A stretch of DNA of 64,000 bases from Methylomonas sp. LW13 (GTDB taxonomy: Bacteria; Pseudomonadota; Gammaproteobacteria; Methylococcales; Methylomonadaceae), in NCBI RefSeq assembly GCF_016865255.1, contig NZ_CP033381.1, positions 4,402,001 through 4,466,000 of the forward strand, written 5' to 3'. Position 1 is the stretch's first letter; each line of letters begins with the position of its first letter. Positions 37,881 to 46,104 of the stretch are shown here, piece after piece. Under the pieces are notes generated by a model that worked only from the letters and a program-made list of their open reading frames with translations, was not told the origin of the DNA and made no database searches. Both the position numbers and the translations under genes were made by a program.

Positions 37881-39362
37881 ATGGCAGCCATGACAAGAGA
37901 AGAGACCGAAGCGCTTATTCAAGAAGTGCTGGAAGTCTATCCCGAAAAAGCTAAAGCTGATCGCGCCAAACATTTGGCCATCAACGATCAAAGCTTGGAA
38001 AAATCAAACAAATGTATCACTTCCAACCGTAAATCCCTGCCCGGCGTGATGACCATTCGTGGTTGCGCCTACGCGGGTTCCAAAGGGGTAGTTTGGGGTC
38101 CTATTAAGGACATGATCCATATTTCACACGGCCCGGTTGGCTGTGGTCAATATTCCCGTGCCGGTCGCCGTAACTACTATGTAGGTACTACAGGCGTCAA
38201 CACCTTCGGTACCATGAACTTTACTTCGGATTTTACCGAGAAAGACATCGTATTCGGCGGCGATAAAAAACTGGCCAAATGTATCGACGAAATCGAAACC
38301 TTGTTCCCGCTCAACAAAGGCATCTCCATTCAATCCGAGTGCCCAATCGGTTTGATCGGCGACGACATCGAAGCGGTTTCTAAAGTTAAAAACAAAGAGT
38401 ACAACAAAACCATCGTGCCGGTGCGCTGCGAAGGTTTCCGTGGCGTCTCTCAATCTTTGGGTCACCATATCGCTAACGACGCGATTCGCGACTGGGTATT
38501 GGAAAACCGCGACGGCGATGAAAGCTTCCCAACTACCCCTTACGACGTAGCCGTGATCGGCGACTACAACATTGGTGGTGATGCTTGGGCTTCACGTACC
38601 TTGTTGGAAGAAATGGGTCTGCGCGTTGTGGCTCAATGGTCTGGCGACGGTACCATTGCCGAGATCGAAAAAACCCCAAAAGTGAAGCTGAACCTGATTC
38701 ACTGCTACCGTTCGATGAACTACATCGCCCGGCACATGGAAGAAAAGTACAACATCCCTTGGATCGAGTACAACTTCTTTGGCCCGACTAAAATCGCCGA
38801 GTCTTTGCGCAGAATCGCCGCTCACTTCGATGACACTATCAAAGAAGGTGCTGAGCGCGTCATCGAACGCTACAAAGCCGAATACGATGCCGTCATCGCT
38901 AAATACAAACCACGCCTGGAAGGCAAACGGGTGATGTTGTACATCGGCGGTCTGCGTCCGCGCCACGTTATCGGCGCTTATGAAGATTTGGGCATGGAAG
39001 TGGTGGGTACCGGTTACGAGTTCGGTCACAACGACGACTACGACCGTACTATCAAAGAAATGGGCAACGCCACCTTGTTGTATGACGACGTCACCGGTTA
39101 CGAATTCGAAGAGTTCGTGAAAAAAGTCCAACCTGACTTGGTCGGCTCAGGCATCAAGGAAAAATACATTTTCCAAAAAATGGGTGTGCCTTTCCGCCAA
39201 ATGCACTCCTGGGATTACTCAGGCCCTTATCACGGCTACGACGGTTTCGCCATCTTCGCCCGCGATATGGACATGACCATCAACAACCCTTGCTGGAAAA
39301 GCTTCAAAGCGCCTTGGAAAACCGAAGCGACCGAGAGCGAACCTGTCAAAGCGGTTGCGTAA
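37881..39362 (+). CDS. nifD: Nitrogenase MoFe protein alpha chain
   Basis: 493 residues. With NifK it forms the alpha2-beta2 dinitrogenase that reduces N2. P-cluster Cys are in [23 protein letters not shown] and [11 protein letters not shown]. FeMo-co ligands are Cys in [11 protein letters not shown] and His in [18 protein letters not shown]. The [14 protein letters not shown] segment is also typical. The sequence is of the Mo-dependent group I type seen in proteobacteria. AGGAGG lies upstream of the ATG. Confidence 0.98.
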   Translation: MAAMTREETEALIQEVLEVYPEKAKADRAKHLAINDQSLEKSNKCITSNRKSLPGVMTIRGCAYAGSKGVVWGPIKDMIHISHGPVGCGQYSRAGRRNYYVGTTGVNTFGTMNFTSDFTEKDIVFGGDKKLAKCIDEIETLFPLNKGISIQSECPIGLIGDDIEAVSKVKNKEYNKTIVPVRCEGFRGVSQSLGHHIANDAIRDWVLENRDGDESFPTTPYDVAVIGDYNIGGDAWASRTLLEEMGLRVVAQWSGDGTIAEIEKTPKVKLNLIHCYRSMNYIARHMEEKYNIPWIEYNFFGPTKIAESLRRIAAHFDDTIKEGAERVIERYKAEYDAVIAKYKPRLEGKRVMLYIGGLRPRHVIGAYEDLGMEVVGTGYEFGHNDDYDRTIKEMGNATLLYDDVTGYEFEEFVKKVQPDLVGSGIKEKYIFQKMGVPFRQMHSWDYSGPYHGYDGFAIFARDMDMTINNPCWKSFKAPWKTEATESEPVKAVA

Positions 39363-39371
39363 TCCGTTGGG

Positions 39372-39419
39372 TGGGCATTGCCCATCTTAACTCCCGGAAA
39401 GGTGGGCAAACTGCCCACC
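39372..39419 (+). repeat. nifD-nifK intergenic hairpin pair
   Basis: Two stem-loops in the 149-base gap: TGGGCATTGCCCA (39372-39384) and GGTGGGCAAACTGCCCACC (39401-39419). The second shares its GGTGGGC stem with repeats at 41102 and 44353, so this is a dispersed repeat family. Confidence 0.75.
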
Positions 39420-39511
39420 CTACTAGGAGCCAAAATGTCGGTCGGGATTTCATTCCCGGCAAAATCCAATCAACGCCGGACCACAGATTAGTGGCGCGTT
39501 AGGAGATTATC

Positions 39512-41095
39512 ATGAGCCAAAATGTCGATAAAATAGAACCCAGTTATCCTTTATTCAGAAATGACGAGTACAAGGAAAGCTTGGCCAACAAACGCGAACA
39601 GTACGAAGAACGTCATCCACAAGACACCATTGATGAAGTGTTCCAATGGACGACTACCAAGGAATATCAAGAACTGAACTTCCAACGTGAAGCGATCACG
39701 GTTAACCCTGCTAAAGCTTGCCAACCTTTGGGCGCGGTACTTTGCGCACTGGGTTTTGAAAAAACCATGCCTTATGTGCACGGTTCGCAAGGCTGCGTGG
39801 CTTATTTCCGTACTTACTTCAACCGTCATTTCAAAGAGCCTATCTCTTGCGTATCTGACTCGATGACAGAAGACGCGGCGGTATTCGGCGGTCAGAAAAA
39901 CATGTTTGCCGGTTTGGAAAACGCGAAAGCCCTTTACAAACCCACCATGATCGCAGTATCAACCACCTGTATGGCGGAAGTTATCGGCGACGACTTGAAC
40001 GCATTCATCAACAATGCCAAAAAAGAAGGTCACGTCGATCAAGACTACCCTGTGCCATTTGCGCATACGCCTAGCTTCGTCGGTAGCCATACCACGGGTT
40101 GGGACAACATGTTCGAAGGCATTGCCCGCTACTTCACCCTTGAAAAAGGTATGTTGCCTGAAGGTAAATACGAAGTTGGCAGTAACAACAAAATCAACTT
40201 AGTCCCCGGCTTTGAAACCTATTTGGGCAACTTCCGCGTCATTCACCGGATGTTGAACGAAATGGGCGTTGACCACACTTTGTTGAGCGATCCTACCGAA
40301 GTACTGGATACGCCTGCTGATGGCCACTTCAACATGTATGCCGGCGGCACCACGATCGCCGAAGTTGCAGATGCGCCTAACGCGATCACTACCGTGTTGC
40401 TGCAACCTTGGCAGTTGGAAAAAACCAAAAAATTCGTTGAAACTAGCTGGAAACACGACGCGCCGAAATTGAACATCCCGATGGGCTTGGAATGGACCGA
40501 CCAGTTCCTGATGAAAATCTCTGAACTGACCGGCAAACCGATTCCAAAATCGCTGGAAGTGGAACGAGGCCGTTATGTGGACATGATGACCGACTCGCAC
40601 GCTTGGTTACACGGCAAAAAATTTGCCCTGTACGGCGACGCAGACTTTGCTTTGGGTATGACCAAATTCCTGCTGGAAATGGGCGCCGAGGTAACAGACG
40701 TGTTAGTCAACCACGCCAACAAACGCTACAAAAAAGCGGTTGAAGAAGTGTTGAAAGCCTCGCCTTACGGCCAAGAAGCGACGGTACATATCGGCAAAGA
40801 TTTGTGGCACTTCCGTTCATTGATGTTCACCAACAAACCGGACTTCATGATCGGTAACTCCTACGGCAAATTTATCCAACGTGACACCTTCTACAAAGGC
40901 GAAGAGTTCGAAGTACCGTTGATCCGTATCGGCTTCCCCATCTTTGATCGTCACCACTTGCACCGTATGACCACATTGGGCTACGAAGGCGGCATGTACA
41001 TGTTGACCACCATCGTTAACGCCTTGTTGGAGCAGTTGGATAAAGAAACCAAAGGTATGGGAACCACCGACTACAACTACGACTTGATTCGTTAA
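39512..41095 (+). CDS. nifK: Nitrogenase MoFe protein beta chain
   Basis: 527 residues. It carries the other half of the P-cluster. Seen: KACQPLGAVLCALGFE, HGSQGCVAYFRTYFNRHF, and VSTTCMAEVIGDDLNAF (three P-cluster Cys), plus the N-terminal extension typical of group I beta chains and FPIFDRHHLHRMTTLGYEG near the C-terminus. GGAGAT lies before the ATG. Downstream, two hairpins separate it from nifT. Confidence 0.98.
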   Translation: MSQNVDKIEPSYPLFRNDEYKESLANKREQYEERHPQDTIDEVFQWTTTKEYQELNFQREAITVNPAKACQPLGAVLCALGFEKTMPYVHGSQGCVAYFRTYFNRHFKEPISCVSDSMTEDAAVFGGQKNMFAGLENAKALYKPTMIAVSTTCMAEVIGDDLNAFINNAKKEGHVDQDYPVPFAHTPSFVGSHTTGWDNMFEGIARYFTLEKGMLPEGKYEVGSNNKINLVPGFETYLGNFRVIHRMLNEMGVDHTLLSDPTEVLDTPADGHFNMYAGGTTIAEVADAPNAITTVLLQPWQLEKTKKFVETSWKHDAPKLNIPMGLEWTDQFLMKISELTGKPIPKSLEVERGRYVDMMTDSHAWLHGKKFALYGDADFALGMTKFLLEMGAEVTDVLVNHANKRYKKAVEEVLKASPYGQEATVHIGKDLWHFRSLMFTNKPDFMIGNSYGKFIQRDTFYKGEEFEVPLIRIGFPIFDRHHLHRMTTLGYEGGMYMLTTIVNALLEQLDKETKGMGTTDYNYDLIR

Positions 41096-41101
41096 GCGTA
41101 G

Positions 41102-41127
41102 GGTGGGCACCGATTCAGGCGCCCACC
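41102..41127 (+). repeat. nifK-nifT intergenic hairpin (GGTGGGC family)
   Basis: GGTGGGC ... GCCCACC inverted repeat, 6 bases after the nifK stop. Same stem as at 39401 and 44353. Confidence 0.7.
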
Positions 41128-41143
41128 AGTCAATCATATCGTG

Positions 41144-41170
41144 TCGGGTTACAGCGCAGGCTTAACCCGA
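41144..41170 (+). repeat. Second nifK-nifT hairpin
   Basis: TCGGGTT ... AACCCGA inverted repeat with flanking GTG/CAC, 25 bases before the nifT start. It is a different sequence from the adjacent GGTGGGC hairpin. Confidence 0.65.
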
Positions 41171-41194
41171 CCTACACTTGTCTGGAGAATCCCA

Positions 41195-41416
41195 ATGCCT
41201 AGCGTCATGCTCAGGAAACGCGAAGACGGCAAATTGCTGTTCTACATCGCTAAAAAAGACCTTGAAGAAACCATCGAATCCTTAGAATTTGACAGCGCCG
41301 ATAAATGGGGCGGTGAAGTCACTCTGGGTGACGGATCCAAATATTACTTTGATCCGCTGTCACCTCCGCCTAAAATCCCTACAACTTTGCAAGCTAAACG
41401 GTTATCGGAGGAATAA
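41195..41416 (+). CDS. nifT: NifT/FixU family protein
   Basis: 73 residues from ATG 41195 (TGGAGA upstream); an upstream in-frame extension is not used. The sequence MPSVMLRKREDGKLLFYIAKKD (quoted from start, part) with WGGEVTLGDGSKYYFDP is the small all-beta NifT/FixU type. It is regularly found after nifK; its role is unclear and it is not essential in tested diazotrophs. Confidence 0.95.
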   Translation: MPSVMLRKREDGKLLFYIAKKDLEETIESLEFDSADKWGGEVTLGDGSKYYFDPLSPPPKIPTTLQAKRLSEE

Positions 41417-41420
41417 AGCC

Positions 41421-41621
41421 ATGTCTCTGTATATTGTTGCCGAAGAATGCATTTCCTGCGGCGATTGCCTGCCGGTGTGCCCTACCGACTCCATCAAGGA
41501 AGGGGCAATTGTTTTTGAAATCAACAAAAAAACTTGCACGGAATGCAATGGCGATTACGACGAACCGCAATGCGTCAAGGTTTGCCCAATCGACAACTGC
41601 ATTCTGCCTTTAGTGGCTTGA
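41421..41621 (+). CDS. fdxN: nif-associated 2[4Fe-4S] ferredoxin (FdxN type)
   Basis: 66 residues from ATG 41421 with GGAGGA upstream. The first cluster motif is CISCGDCLPVCP. The second has the wider spacing CTECNGDYDEPQCVKVCP that marks FdxN-type nif ferredoxins. It is a low-potential electron carrier that may donate to NifH or serve cofactor assembly. It begins 4 bases after nifT and is followed 4 bases later by nifY. Confidence 0.93.
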   Translation: MSLYIVAEECISCGDCLPVCPTDSIKEGAIVFEINKKTCTECNGDYDEPQCVKVCPIDNCILPLVA

Positions 41622-41625
41622 CGCC

Positions 41626-42318
41626 ATGAGCCAGTCTACCTTAACCCGGGAACTGGCACTGCGCATCGGGCTGGCGGCTCGCGCCCTGCCCGATACCCCT
41701 CCCAAACTGTTTATCTCCGTGCTCCGTGCCTGTATAGGCACAGCATTAAACGACAAAAACCTGGCCGAACTCGGCAAAGCCCAGTTCCAACAAGCCTTAA
41801 ACAATTTCGGCATTGTGGCCAACGCCGACAGTATCCGTGAATCGTTGCGCATTCTGCAAAACAGCGAGGAACCCGCGCCGATAGCCGATCCCTGCCAGAC
41901 AATTGCATCCGCCAGCTCGATCCGAATTGCCATCGGCAGCGACGATCCGCAGTTAATTAGCGGTCATTTTGGCTCGTGCCGGCAGTTTTTGATTTATCAG
42001 ATTGCCGCGGACGACGCCCGGCTCGTCGATGTGCGCAGCATCGATAGCGACGCGCAACGGCAGCATGACGACAAGAATGTGTATCGCGCAGAACTGATCG
42101 CCGATTGCCGAGTGTTGTATATTGCTTCTATCGGCGGCCCGGCGGCGGCAAAACTTATCAAATACGGCATTCATCCGGTTAAAGCCGACCAGGGCGAAGC
42201 CATCACTCAAATTATCAAACAACTGCAAATCGTTTTAGCGCATGCCCCGCCGCCGTGGCTGGCTAAATCGATGGGCATCCAGCCCGTGCAGCGCGTTTGT
42301 TTCGAACAGGAATCCTAG
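41626..42318 (+). CDS. nifY: NifY/NafY-type nitrogenase cofactor-binding protein
   Basis: 230 residues in two parts: an N-terminal helical domain (about 1-85, LTRELALRIGLAARALPDTPPK) and a C-terminal NifX/NifB-like cofactor-binding domain (about 98-215, IRIAIGSDDPQLISGHFGSC...SIGGPAAAKLIKYGIHPVKA, quoted in part). This two-domain layout matches NifY/NafY, which hold apo-dinitrogenase or FeMo-co during assembly, rather than the shorter NifX. Azotobacter also has nifY after nifT. The NifY versus NafY distinction is not settled. Confidence 0.85.
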   Translation: MSQSTLTRELALRIGLAARALPDTPPKLFISVLRACIGTALNDKNLAELGKAQFQQALNNFGIVANADSIRESLRILQNSEEPAPIADPCQTIASASSIRIAIGSDDPQLISGHFGSCRQFLIYQIAADDARLVDVRSIDSDAQRQHDDKNVYRAELIADCRVLYIASIGGPAAAKLIKYGIHPVKADQGEAITQIIKQLQIVLAHAPPPWLAKSMGIQPVQRVCFEQES

Positions 42319-42320
42319 CG

Positions 42321-42587
42321 ATGATTAGTCCAGAGCAACTGCAAACCATAGCCGAGAAAATTAACGGCCAAGCCTTGAACGAAACCGTCGTCAGTGGACT
42401 GCGCGGCGAATACCCCGGCGTCCATTTCACCTATTGCATGGACGACGACCTGCCCAACAATGAACCGTTATTGGAAGGTGCGGGATTCAATCTGTACTTG
42501 GTCGATGGCCGCGAACATTGCTTACGCATTACCGATAATTACGAAAATGCCTCGGGCATTGTGATCGCCGAAGTTATTCCCGAATAA
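42321..42587 (+). CDS. nif-associated DUF6129-like small protein
   Basis: 88 residues from ATG 42321, 2 bases after the nifY stop. The sequence ends with GAGFNLYLVDGREHCLRITDN and resembles the DUF6129 family that I associate with nif operons. Two Cys (TYCMDDD and EHCLRI) are present. No defined function. The family name is from memory of the pattern and should be checked. Confidence 0.75.
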   Translation: MISPEQLQTIAEKINGQALNETVVSGLRGEYPGVHFTYCMDDDLPNNEPLLEGAGFNLYLVDGREHCLRITDNYENASGIVIAEVIPE

Positions 42588-42596
42588 GACGATAAT

Positions 42597-43361
42597 ATGG
42601 CGGAACAAGACAGCCCTGTTACTCTGCCCGTCGCCGATTGCAGCCTCTGCCCGTTCCGGGGGAAAACCCTGCTGATGGGCCGGTGCATGCCCGGCGATAC
42701 TTGCGTGTTCATCAATAGCGGCCGGCAAATCGACCGTTTCTTTCGGGTCAATCCGGCCTACGCCACGCTTTATTTGCAAGACCCGTTCTGGGAACGCCGG
42801 GCCATCGCCGTGCGCTACGCACCGCTAAAAGCCTTGTCGGCGCTGATCACCGACGAAGACGAAGTGGTGCGCCGCGCTGTCGCGTTTCGTCTGCCGGCCC
42901 AGCAGCTACAAGCCTTGATCGACGACCCGGACCGCGAAGTACGCATGACGGTCGCGGACCGTATCGATCCGGAACACCTGGAGTTGCTGGCTGACGACCC
43001 CGACTATATCGTGCGCTTGATGGTCGCCAAACGCCTACCGCCGGGCCGCTTGTTTCGTTTCATCAAAGACGAAGACTTACAAGTACGCAAGCGCGTTGCC
43101 GAACGGCTGCCGGAAGTCAGCCTGGGGCTGATGGCTAACGACCGTTCGCCGGATGTGCGGCGCATCGTCGCGGAACGCATGGCGCCGGAAGACGCAACCA
43201 TGCTGTTAAACGACGAAGATTGGGTTGTGCGCTACACAGCGGCACTAAAGGTCGATCCCGCGCAACTCGCCGCTCTCGCCGAGGATCCGGAACCGGATGT
43301 CCGCGAACTGGTAAGGCAACGCTTACATTCAAACTCCACACCTGAAGCCGATCATGACTGA
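42597..43361 (+). CDS. lrv: LRV (leucine-rich variant) repeat protein with 4Fe-4S cluster domain
   Basis: 254 residues. The N-terminal Cys cluster CSLCPFRG...GRCMPGDTCVF (C-x2-C-x11-C-x5-C) is the LRV FeS4 motif. From about residue 75 there are some eight helical repeats of about 24 residues with LxxLxxDxDxxVRxxVAxR (for example LITDEDEVVRRAVAFRLPAQ). This is the architecture of the Azotobacter vinelandii LRV protein, which is also encoded in its nif region. Function unknown; the fold suggests a scaffold or protein-binding role near cluster assembly. Its last codons overlap the next gene's start by 8 bases. Confidence 0.9.
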   Translation: MAEQDSPVTLPVADCSLCPFRGKTLLMGRCMPGDTCVFINSGRQIDRFFRVNPAYATLYLQDPFWERRAIAVRYAPLKALSALITDEDEVVRRAVAFRLPAQQLQALIDDPDREVRMTVADRIDPEHLELLADDPDYIVRLMVAKRLPPGRLFRFIKDEDLQVRKRVAERLPEVSLGLMANDRSPDVRRIVAERMAPEDATMLLNDEDWVVRYTAALKVDPAQLAALAEDPEPDVRELVRQRLHSNSTPEADHD

Positions 43362-44316
43362 ATCAAGACTCAATCTTGCCGGACAAGACATTACCGATTG
43401 CTGTAAAAAAATCATCCCCGGCCAAACCGACGATTTGCTGCTCAGCAAACTACAGGCGCTGATTCCCGACCACCCCATCCGCCTGGCTTTGACCGGTGAT
43501 GAATGGTACCGGCTGGGCGGCGTGGTGGATATGGACGGCAAACGCATCGCCAACGATTTAATCGAATGGGTGGAACGCACCTATCTGGAATGCGGGCAAA
43601 ACCTGCAAACCCTGATCGATTACACGCTGGAACAAAAACTGATCGCCACCAAACAGACCGGCAAAACCCTGTATTTTGTGGTACAGACCGGCACCAAAGC
43701 CGAAGATTTTACGCTGATCGAAATTGACAAGACTCACGAAGTCTCTGATCGAATGCTTGTCGACGAAAACAATCCACCCGACGATCTGGAAGAATTCATC
43801 GACCCGCTGCAACCCTTTTGCATCGAGAGCTTCGGCTTTGGGCATTCTCGGTACACCTACCGGCGCAAGACCGATGTCAAGCTGTTCATGGAAGTGATTA
43901 ACGAGCGACACCCCGGCGAACATCCGGTACAACGCTTCATGGAAGACTGGAACCGCAGCAGCGCCGGCCAGAAGCACAGCATGTCCGAAGACTGGATCAT
44001 CCGCCCCTACCGGCACACCGGCCGCTTCGGCGAACAAATCGTCAACGTGGAAATCGTCAACACCCACAAAAACAACCTGCCGCATCTGGAAGACTTTGCC
44101 GGCAAGAAAGGCAGTGCGTTAAGTAATGTATTGAATCGCTTTGACCGGCAGGCAGGTTATCCGTTTGCCTGGTTTTTTTACATGGTCAAAGGCAAGCTGG
44201 TGTCTACTCACAGCGCTGACGCAGTCTACAAGGATATTTCCGGGGATTTTGCTTATTTGCCGGAGCGGGATGAGGCGGTGTTGAGGGATTGGATTTCTAC
44301 GCCGTATAACGTTTGA
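43354..44316 (+). CDS. nif-operon protein of unknown function
   Basis: 320 residues, starting 8 bases inside the lrv stop, so translation is probably coupled and expression is with the nif operon. Features seen: an N-terminal helical region, NPPDDLEEFIDPL, YTYRRKTDVKLFMEVINERH, WIIRPYRHTGRFGEQ and ALSNVLNRFDRQAGYPFAWFF. No signal peptide or membrane helix. I do not recognise the family. It may be a nif accessory protein, as its place after lrv suggests; that is inference. Confidence 0.8.
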   Translation: MTESRLNLAGQDITDCCKKIIPGQTDDLLLSKLQALIPDHPIRLALTGDEWYRLGGVVDMDGKRIANDLIEWVERTYLECGQNLQTLIDYTLEQKLIATKQTGKTLYFVVQTGTKAEDFTLIEIDKTHEVSDRMLVDENNPPDDLEEFIDPLQPFCIESFGFGHSRYTYRRKTDVKLFMEVINERHPGEHPVQRFMEDWNRSSAGQKHSMSEDWIIRPYRHTGRFGEQIVNVEIVNTHKNNLPHLEDFAGKKGSALSNVLNRFDRQAGYPFAWFFYMVKGKLVSTHSADAVYKDISGDFAYLPERDEAVLRDWISTPYNV

Positions 44317-44352
44317 GGTGTTGAATTGGCCGTCGTCCTTGCTGGGCGTAGG

Positions 44353-44376
44353 GTGGGCACGGCTTTTTGTGCCCAC
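44353..44376 (+). repeat. GTGGGCAC hairpin after the nif operon
   Basis: GTGGGCAC ... GTGCCCAC with an 8-base loop rich in T, 36 bases after the last nif-operon gene. It belongs with the GGTGGGC hairpins at 39401 and 41102 and may also act as the operon 3' end. Confidence 0.65.
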
Positions 44377-44393
44377 GCGGTGATGGGTTTAAT

Positions 44394-44655
44394 GTGTCGC
44401 TAACGCGAAGGTTGTTTTGTATGTCGGGTCTCGGCCCGACAGCCGAGATACTTTCTTTTGTGTGGCCAAAAGAAAGTATCCAAAGAAAAGGCCACCCGAA
44501 TGCCGCTTATTCCCTGCGCTCCGAAGCTTTTGAACGGGGTTGCCGAAAGGGGCTTCCTGCCCCTTCGGCAACGTGCGGCATCCCTGCCGCACCCCTTCGG
44601 GCTATTCCGTCCAAAAGCTCCGGTGCTCGGCGCGGCATACGGGAGTAAAGCCCTC
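44394..44655 (+). repeat. Left arm of long inverted repeat
   Basis: About 260 bases that recur in inverted orientation at 45806-46092. Shared blocks include GTGTCGCTAACGCGA, ATGTCGGGTCTCGGCCCGAC, AGCCGAGATACTTTCTTTTG, AAAGAAAGTATCCAAAGAAA and GCGGCATACGGGAG. It contains internal hairpins (CGGGTCTCGGCCCG; ACTTTCTTTTG...CAAAAGAAAGT). No coding potential seen. Confidence 0.85.
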
Positions 44656-44702
44656 TCGGGATCAGAATATCAATGCATGATTTGCGTGAGAGCCATAAGT
44701 TT

Positions 44703-45644
44703 TTACAATGGAATACGTTTGCGATCCCTTAGCCTACTTCCAATCCGGAAAGAACGGATCAATTTAGCAACTTCGTCCATTTCGGTAGTGCTCTCAATTT
44801 TTGCAGCAAACCCCATTCGCCCTACTACAGCAGGCAAGGAAAAAGTCCAATACAAACTCATCAGCGGATTTATAAATAATTCGCTACCGCTGGTTCGAGA
44901 TGTCACTTGATGATCCCCAAATTCACCTTTTATCGCGCTAGCAACCGAATTTGTAACAATAGAATGCCTAACGCGCATATTTTTATTAAGGTAATCAACC
45001 AATTCCAGGTACCCTCTGCCCTCATACATATCCTTGGTTAAAGAAAAAGCGCCCAAATAGCCATCGTCCTTGATTAGTGTCGCAATATTTTCAAGACAGG
45101 CGTGGTGATTAACATCGTGGAAATGATCTATTCCAAAACCTACCATCGCCATTAAGCTTTGTTTTACGGCTACGCCGCTGGCAGCAATCATAGAACATGC
45201 ATCTTCAACAACCGTGCCTATCCCCGGCTCATCCCCAAAAATCAGACTATCGGTGCCACCATCAACCAATACCAGCGTATCGATTTGATGACGCTCGACT
45301 ATTTCGGCGTAAGCACTTCTCAACGGTAAGACGCCAATTTCATTCGAAAACGCATACATTGCCGACTCTTCTCCCCGAGACGACAACCACTCCAAAATGC
45401 ACCTCTCTGGAAAATACGGCAAGTCGGCAGATTGTTTATTGACAAGAAAAGCGCCAGGGCAAATTTCTTCGCAATTCGTTAAGCCAAGCTCTGTAAAAGA
45501 GAGATTAGCCATCGTGACTTGCTTACCAAGGCGACGCAAATATAGGTAGATGGGGACACCACTGACAATATCAAATCCTCCGCCAACCCCAGCAATTAAA
45601 AAGCGTTGTCCATTTGCCAACGCATCGAAAAATGGAATGTTCAC
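44703..45644 (-). CDS. DUF1152 family protein
   Basis: 313 residues from a GTG start (GTGAACATT). The N-terminus FLIAGVGGGFDIVSGVPIYLYLRR resembles a nucleotide-binding Gly-rich loop and the DUF1152 family. The middle LVLVDGGTDSLIFGDEPGIGTVVED has the conserved Asp-rich motif of that family. No signal or membrane segment. Function unknown. The gene sits alone between two long inverted-repeat arms, and its more AT-rich codons differ from the nif genes before it, suggesting acquisition. Confidence 0.8.
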   Translation of the reverse strand: MNIPFFDALANGQRFLIAGVGGGFDIVSGVPIYLYLRRLGKQVTMANLSFTELGLTNCEEICPGAFLVNKQSADLPYFPERCILEWLSSRGEESAMYAFSNEIGVLPLRSAYAEIVERHQIDTLVLVDGGTDSLIFGDEPGIGTVVEDACSMIAASGVAVKQSLMAMVGFGIDHFHDVNHHACLENIATLIKDDGYLGAFSLTKDMYEGRGYLELVDYLNKNMRVRHSIVTNSVASAIKGEFGDHQVTSRTSGSELFINPLMSLYWTFSLPAVVGRMGFAAKIESTTEMDEVAKLIRSFRIGSRLRDRKRIPL

Positions 45645-45688
45645 GTAAAACCTTTAGCTTAGTGATGTAAGGCCGTAAGTTGCAATGG

Positions 45689-45774
45689 GTAGGGCGTCAA
45701 TAGGCGTAGCCGTATTGCGCCGTATGTTGGCTTTAAATCATTCGGCGCATTACGCTGTCGCTAATGCGCCCTAC
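45689..45774 (+). repeat. GTAGGGCG inverted-repeat element
   Basis: An 86-base element bounded by GTAGGGCG and CGCCCTAC with partial internal pairing (GGCGTAGCCG, ATTGCGCCG/CGGCGCAT). It lies in the 460-base gap between the DUF1152 gene and the right repeat arm. Probably a REP-like or miniature element. Confidence 0.6.
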
Positions 45775-45805
45775 AAAATTTCATACAAAATAATCTGTCG
45801 AGTTC

Positions 45806-46092
45806 CGCGCGGGGTTTCTCCCGTATGCCGCGCCGAGCACCGGAGCTTTTATCGAGAATTGCCCGAAGGGGTGCGGCAGGGAGAGCCTGCCCCGCTTTTT
45901 CGGGCATGCCGCACGTCGGCGGAGGGGCTGGGAAGCCCCTTCTGCCGACCCTCGATAAAAGCTTCGGCGCGCAGGATCAAGCGGCATCCGGGTGGCTTTT
46001 CTTTGGATACTTTCTTTTGGCCAAGCAAAAGAAAGTATCTCGGCTGTCGGGCCGAGACCCGACATTAAATTAAGCCGTCGCGTTAGCGACAC
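45806..46092 (-). repeat. Right arm of long inverted repeat
   Basis: Reverse-complement counterpart of 44394-44655. It is slightly longer, with extra sequence in the GC-rich middle, and it ends in GCGTTAGCGACAC. The two arms enclose the DUF1152 gene and the GTAGGGCG element. Confidence 0.85.
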
Positions 46093-46104
46093 AAAAAACA
46101 AACC

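Noticed and set aside
44353..46092. CRISPR array among the repeats near the DUF1152 gene
   Set aside because: Repeats are few, long and inverted, not regularly spaced direct repeats, and no cas gene is present.
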